The notes beneath the pieces are model-generated. The model saw nothing but the letters and a program-made list of their open reading frames with translations, ran no database searches and was not told the DNA's origin. From NCBI RefSeq assembly GCF_017303055.1, contig NZ_JAEKJT010000006.1:332082-396081 (forward strand): a DNA stretch of 64,000 nucleotides. Reading direction: 5' to 3'. This document shows, one piece after another, positions 60,797 through 64,000 of this stretch; the stretch's first letter is position 1, and each line of letters opens with the position of its first letter. Source of the DNA: Halomonas litopenaei. Its GTDB lineage: Bacteria; Pseudomonadota; Gammaproteobacteria; Pseudomonadales; Halomonadaceae. The position numbers and the translations under genes were made by a program.

Positions 60797-62266
60797 CTAA
60801 TCGTTTCTTTCTATTGAAGGCGGAACCCAGTCCCCATTTACAATAGCGTCCTTGGGCCAATAAGCGCGTATATACAATGAAAATTCCTTATCTGGAGAAG
60901 GCAGCCAATTTGCCTCACGCTGTGGTCCTGGGTTCTCGGACTGCACATAAATCGTCAGACTGCCGTCATCTCCCATCACCAGCGATTGGTTTTTTGTCCC
61001 TAGTGAATAACGATTCAGCTCATTTGGATAGAAAAAGTGTTGCTCATTATAGAGCGTCAACGACCAAAAACCGTCAACGGGAGGCAGTTCGTCGCCCTGA
61101 AACGTAACGGTATATTCATGGGTGCCATCAAGTCGCTCGCCGGAACTGTCGAAATCCGCCCCGAAGTACATCGTCTCACTCGGTACATTAGAGAACATGT
61201 TGCCTTTGGCGGTGGCAGTACGCTGGAAGTAGTCGTAACCAAAACGGGCCGCATTCAACTGGGTTCGCCATCCATTACCAGCGTCAACACCATTATTTCG
61301 AAATTCAAAAAGATGGCCGATGAGACTCGCCTCGGTCTCTTCAGCGGCCTGAGTCAACGCCAGCATTACGTCTTGGTCTCTTGCCGCAGCATCGAGCAAT
61401 TGATTCACTGTTGCGTAGATAGCCTCTTCACCAGGTAGGGGTGGTGTCTCGGCCAGCACTTCTGGCAAGACCTCGAAAAACGATGTTGGGTCTACCCATT
61501 GTGTCTCTCCGTCACCGCCCTCATTCGGATTCGGGATCGTGGGAGACTCAGACCAGTCCGTCGTCTGCTGCTCACCGGTATATTGAGACAACGGATAGGC
61601 CATCACTTGATCAATCAGGGGCTGGATGGCTTGACGGTCTTCCTCAGTATCATCCATGAAGATACGAGGGAAGACAGCGCCTAGGTTGGTTTGTGACCGA
61701 TAGACCGCGTTGATCCCCTCAGGTATCTCCCCATCCCACTCTGGCCCCACCAGCAGATAGTGCCCCGCCTCGGTGCCATACTGGAGACCCAACTCTGCAA
61801 ACGAGTCAGATCGCTGGTCCACAACCTGATAGACCCAGAACCGGTCTCCAAAGTCCGGTACTTGCACGACCACGGCATCCTCATCGAGAGCAAGGAAGCC
61901 CGCTCCATACACCACATCCTGATTTGGCGAGGTGACAAAGCGTTGTTCCGGACGAAGGTAGTCGGACAGCATGCTCACCTGGTTCAAAGGGGCGACCGGT
62001 AACACGCCTCCTAAAAGTCCAGGATGAGGAGCCGTTGCGAACAACGCCTGCCGGTTGTGCATGTTGACAAGAGGCCAGGCCCATAGATAAGCGGTCCGCC
62101 CTATTGCTGCGGCGTACTCAGGGCTAAGCGGCGCTCCATTCACTGGTATTGGGACATCTGCAGAAGTTTGGGGCGCTGGTACTTGCCCCATTTCTTGAGC
62201 GGTGGCGGGTGAAATAGCCACCGTCATGAGAGTAGAACCGAGCAGTAGCTTCAACGTCCAAGACAT
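60797..62266 (-). CDS. Secreted DUF1254/DUF1214 protein
   Basis: 489 residues from the ATG at 62266 (AAGGGAAAA upstream); an in-frame start 42 bases earlier would precede the signal peptide with a charged stretch. Signal peptide about 1-24 (ending SPATAQE). The DUF1254 part reads GRTAYLWAWPLVNMHNR, LRPEQRFVTSPNQDVVYGAGFLALD and DFGDRFWVYQVVDQRSD. The DUF1214 part reads GTHEYTVTFQGDELPPVDGFWSLTLYNEQHFF and ends YIRAYWPKDAIVNGDWVPP. Family function is not established; some members lie near degradation or stress genes. First gene of the operon with a second DUF1214-type protein and a beta-barrel. Confidence 0.88.
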   Translation of the reverse strand: MSWTLKLLLGSTLMTVAISPATAQEMGQVPAPQTSADVPIPVNGAPLSPEYAAAIGRTAYLWAWPLVNMHNRQALFATAPHPGLLGGVLPVAPLNQVSMLSDYLRPEQRFVTSPNQDVVYGAGFLALDEDAVVVQVPDFGDRFWVYQVVDQRSDSFAELGLQYGTEAGHYLLVGPEWDGEIPEGINAVYRSQTNLGAVFPRIFMDDTEEDRQAIQPLIDQVMAYPLSQYTGEQQTTDWSESPTIPNPNEGGDGETQWVDPTSFFEVLPEVLAETPPLPGEEAIYATVNQLLDAAARDQDVMLALTQAAEETEASLIGHLFEFRNNGVDAGNGWRTQLNAARFGYDYFQRTATAKGNMFSNVPSETMYFGADFDSSGERLDGTHEYTVTFQGDELPPVDGFWSLTLYNEQHFFYPNELNRYSLGTKNQSLVMGDDGSLTIYVQSENPGPQREANWLPSPDKEFSLYIRAYWPKDAIVNGDWVPPSIERND

Positions 62267-62484
62267 TTTTCCCTTCTCTGCTTTAGCAAGACTAGTGGCA
62301 CTCCGCACCTATAGGCACGAAAAGCTTATGAATAGCGATTGCTAAAACAGCGTAGTCGAGAGTTTTGATCTTGTCCTAGACCAACCAGTTCACGGAGAGG
62401 AATGTAAGAATAGGAACCAGACGATTCGAACTTTAATGCAACAATATCAGATGCTTAACTTGCAAGCGACACACAATATTACAG

Positions 62485-62703
62485 TTACTCTTCCATCCAA
62501 AACAGAGCGGTCATCTTAATTATGGTGAAGGCTACGACGCGGAAACATAAAGATCCTGCGCTACGATATACCGTCGAGCGTGCCCCATCATCACGTTGCG
62601 CCTGATGCAAAAATATTTGCTGGGAGAGCGCCTTGCTAAGCCAGCCAATATGGCGGATGGCCGATGTCCAACTATCAGAGGAGGACTTGACGATGGTGGC
62701 CAT
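62485..62703 (-). pseudogene. Phage-type integrase, N-terminal remnant
   Basis: The 72-codon frame begins MATIVKSSSDSWTSAIRHIGW, close to the arm-binding N terminus of tyrosine integrases of the MATIVK..SGxWKAxIRKxGW type. After about 25 residues the usual TFRTKRDAEDWAR segment is scrambled and the frame stops; no catalytic R-HxxR-Y core is present. The start lies about 110 bases from a tRNA 3' fragment at 62813-62856, where an integrase gene would be expected. The frame, if expressed, is not a recombinase. Evidence rests on a short stretch, so confidence is moderate. Confidence 0.45.
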
Positions 62704-62812
62704 GAAAGCCCCAGGGGCTGAGGGGTCGGCGCTCTACTGAAACTGACTACTGGAACGGATCCCTAGGATGCTGGGACTTACGGGAGGGAAGTCGTAATAC
62801 GCTGGTCTGAAC

Positions 62813-62856
62813 GGTGGGCCCAGTAGGGCTTGAACCTACGACCGTGGCGTTATGAA
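62813..62856 (-). other. tRNA 3'-end fragment, candidate attachment site
   Basis: On the minus strand the sequence reads an anticodon loop TTCATAA (anticodon CAU), then a perfect T stem-loop GTAGG-TTCAAGC-CCTAC and acceptor strand TGGGCCC-A followed by CCG, one base off CCA. The 5' half (acceptor strand GGGCCCA, D arm, left anticodon stem) is absent beyond 62856. This is the piece of a tRNA-Met or tRNA-Ile2 gene that islands leave behind on integration. An integrase remnant on one side and TA/IS genes on the other support an att site. Confidence 0.65.
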
Positions 62857-63000
62857 TTCGCTCTTAAATCAATAATATACTCAACATTCCACGAAATCTA
62901 CCGCAACCTAATAAGGATTATAAAAATAGAAATATCAGAAGCTTGGCGAAAGTTAGTATCACCTTCCCGAACCAACCACTGTACCGTTAGTGTACCGATA

Positions 63001-63423
63001 TCAGCCCATTTCCCAAGGGTTGGTCGTCTCGACGCTCAACGTCTCGAAATCCTTTACGTTGCGAGTCACCAACACCGCTCCATGCTGGATGCAGATAGCC
63101 GCCATTTGGGCATCGGCCATGTGAACCTGCCTTCCTGCACTCTCGCTGGCAGCGACCTGCTCTGCGTAGTGAATCGCAGCCCCGCTATCGAACGATAGAA
63201 TGCGGCCAGAGAAATCTTCCTCGAACATTGCCGCCGCCATGGCTGCGAAACCACGTTTGCGTTTACCGTCGGGCAGGCGCTCGATGCCATAGAGAATTTC
63301 AGCGACTGTAATAGCGGAAATTGTCACGGAAATAGCATCCTGCCTGTCCAGCCAGTCGATAACCCGAGCGTTTGGCACAGGCCGCATCAGCTCGGATAGC
63401 ACGTTGGTATCGAGAACAATCAT
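63001..63423 (-). CDS. PIN-domain toxin (VapC/FitB type)
   Basis: 140-residue ribonuclease-type toxin. The acidic magnesium-binding residues are in place: Asp5 (IVLDTNVLSE), Glu42 (TVAEILYGIE), Asp104 (HMADAQMAA) and the RNVKDF Asp near 125. The segment LPDGKRKRGFAAM after the first half is typical of FitB-like members. It would cleave RNA unless bound by the antitoxin. The ATG overlaps the antitoxin stop by four bases, the standard toxin-antitoxin coupling. Full length and apparently functional, in contrast to the two eroded systems elsewhere in the window. Confidence 0.93.
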   Translation of the reverse strand: MIVLDTNVLSELMRPVPNARVIDWLDRQDAISVTISAITVAEILYGIERLPDGKRKRGFAAMAAAMFEEDFSGRILSFDSGAAIHYAEQVAASESAGRQVHMADAQMAAICIQHGAVLVTRNVKDFETLSVETTNPWEMG

Positions 63424-63659
63424 GCGCCGAAGCCCGGATCACGTGGCTCAGACCTAGGCGGCACTTCCAGTTCGATGCCTCCCGCGTCTGCGAATCGCTC
63501 ACGTATGCGAGTCCCCAGCCCCTTTGCCTGAGGCTGGTTTAAGGCACTACGTAGAATGATGCGGACCTCCTCTTCCATGGAATGGCCATGCCTTGCCGCC
63601 TGCATGCGAAGCTGAGCCTTCAACTGCTCATCCAAGTTGCGGATCGTGATCGAAGCCAT
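63420..63659 (-). CDS. Ribbon-helix-helix antitoxin (FitA/VapB type)
   Basis: 79 residues. The N terminus ASITIRNLDEQLKAQLRMQAARHGHSMEEEVRIIL is a FitA-type ribbon-helix-helix DNA-binding domain. The C-terminal tail (RIRERFADAGGIELEVPPR) would wrap and block the PIN toxin. It is first in the operon and presumably represses it by binding the palindrome 26 bases upstream of its start. Both genes lie between a tRNA fragment and an IS3 remnant, consistent with horizontally acquired DNA. Confidence 0.92.
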   Translation of the reverse strand: MASITIRNLDEQLKAQLRMQAARHGHSMEEEVRIILRSALNQPQAKGLGTRIRERFADAGGIELEVPPRSEPRDPGFGA

Positions 63660-63684
63660 GCCAGACTCTCCATATGATTACAAT

Positions 63685-63699
63685 GCTATCAATGATAGC
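63685..63699. promoter_or_regulatory. Operator palindrome of the FitAB-type operon
   Basis: GCTATC-AAT-GATAGC is a perfect 6-bp inverted repeat with a 3-bp centre, 26 bases upstream of the antitoxin ATG, in an AT-rich promoter-like stretch. It fits binding by ribbon-helix-helix dimers and autoregulation of the toxin-antitoxin pair. Confidence 0.6.
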
Positions 63700-63748
63700 G
63701 TGAAGCGCACGAGTGCGCCTGTACGTGACGATAGGTATCATGCTGGCT

Positions 63749-64000
63749 CTAATAGAGGCTTCGAGGGCCAGGGCTCTTGACCCCTTGTGTGAGCCCGTAG
63801 GCCTTCACTGTCACCGTATAGTGCCGACTGCTGAAGACGAGGCCGCTGTCAGAGCGAAGAGCCAGCGGTTGATGAATCCGGCCCAGTGCGCCGAATCGAT
63901 GTACCAGAGCCTCTTCCAGCGCGGCTTCAGCCGTCTTGCTGCTGCCGTTGTCCGACAATCGCCAACCAAGGATCTCTCGGGTGCAACAGTCGATGATCAC
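63749..64000 (-). pseudogene. IS3-family transposase OrfB, truncated fragment
   Basis: The minus strand reads part of the integrase core of an IS3-type OrfB: IIDCCTREILGWRLSDNGS, ALEEALVHRFGA and LALRSDSGLVFSSRHYT with the second catalytic Asp in the RSDSG block. The 5' part lies outside the window. After YGLTQ the expected EFITPHxPQxN stretch with the catalytic Glu is replaced by a short unrelated tail and stop, so the 3' end is deleted or frameshifted. The element is therefore not active from this copy. Confidence 0.75.

Noticed and set aside
62800..62880. A complete tRNA gene
   Set aside because: Only the 3' half from the anticodon loop onward is present. Upstream sequence cannot form the D arm or pair with the anticodon and acceptor strands.

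Overview
The window is about 64 kb of moderately GC-rich DNA that reads like a chromosomal segment of a gammaproteobacterium. The halophile family Halomonadaceae (Halomonas, Cobetia and relatives) is the likeliest home. The reasons are a gammaproteobacterial-type Zur box before znuA, TAXI-type TRAP transport, five LysR regulators beside short catabolic operons, a PatD-type polyamine cluster and a MesX/MesD methionine synthase locus. This placement is inference; no rRNA or core ribosomal genes are present.

Layout. 0-2.4 kb: zinc uptake (znuC partial, znuA) with a Zur operator. 2.4-4.3 kb: pirin, DoxX and a small secreted protein. 4.6-7.5 kb: mesX, mesD and a flavin reductase, a folate-independent methionine synthase module. 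7.5-10.1 kb: LysR, a short-chain dehydrogenase and a DJ-1/PfpI protein. 10.1-16.2 kb: a catabolic operon (class II aldolase, YjiH transporter, YtcJ-like amidohydrolase, CobW-type GTPase) facing a GcvA-type LysR. 16.2-23.8 kb: an accessory stretch with a MITE-like repeat, two drug/metabolite exporters and two eroded toxin-antitoxin-like loci. Both eroded loci kept the regulator and lost the nucleotidyltransferase partner. 23.8-31.2 kb: a polyamine/aminoaldehyde catabolic cluster with two gamma-aminobutyraldehyde dehydrogenases. 31.3-38.8 kb: a TAXI-TRAP / beta-hydroxyacid dehydrogenase / BKACE / AtuA operon facing a LysR. 39-40 kb: a secreted cupin protein. 40.2-58.1 kb: an exopolysaccharide locus with its own regulatory circuit. 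58.8-62.3 kb: an AT-richer operon of secreted DUF1254-type proteins with an outer-membrane barrel. 62.4-64 kb: an integrase remnant, a tRNA 3' fragment, a FitAB/VapBC-type toxin-antitoxin pair and a truncated IS3 transposase.

The most interesting part is the exopolysaccharide locus. It encodes a Wzx/Wzy-type assembly line: GalE, Wza-like lipoprotein, GumC/Wzz-like copolymerase without kinase domain, Wzy, one GT4, two GT2, Wzx, and a fused WecG/TagA glycosyltransferase-phosphoglycosyltransferase. An H-NOX heme nitric-oxide sensor overlaps by 4 bases a sigma-54 activator with a receiver domain. Five sigma-54-like promoters (-24/-12) lie before the EPS and regulatory transcription units. A recurring 13-bp palindrome, TTGCA-N3-TGCAA, lies upstream of them in three separate intergenic regions. 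At the other end of the locus two overlapping hybrid kinases look complementary. One has an intact ATPase but no Hpt; the other has an Hpt but an ATPase domain that has lost its nucleotide-binding motifs. Together this suggests a nitric-oxide-responsive phosphorelay feeding a sigma-54 regulon dedicated to one exopolysaccharide. The parts are read from sequence; the wiring is inference.
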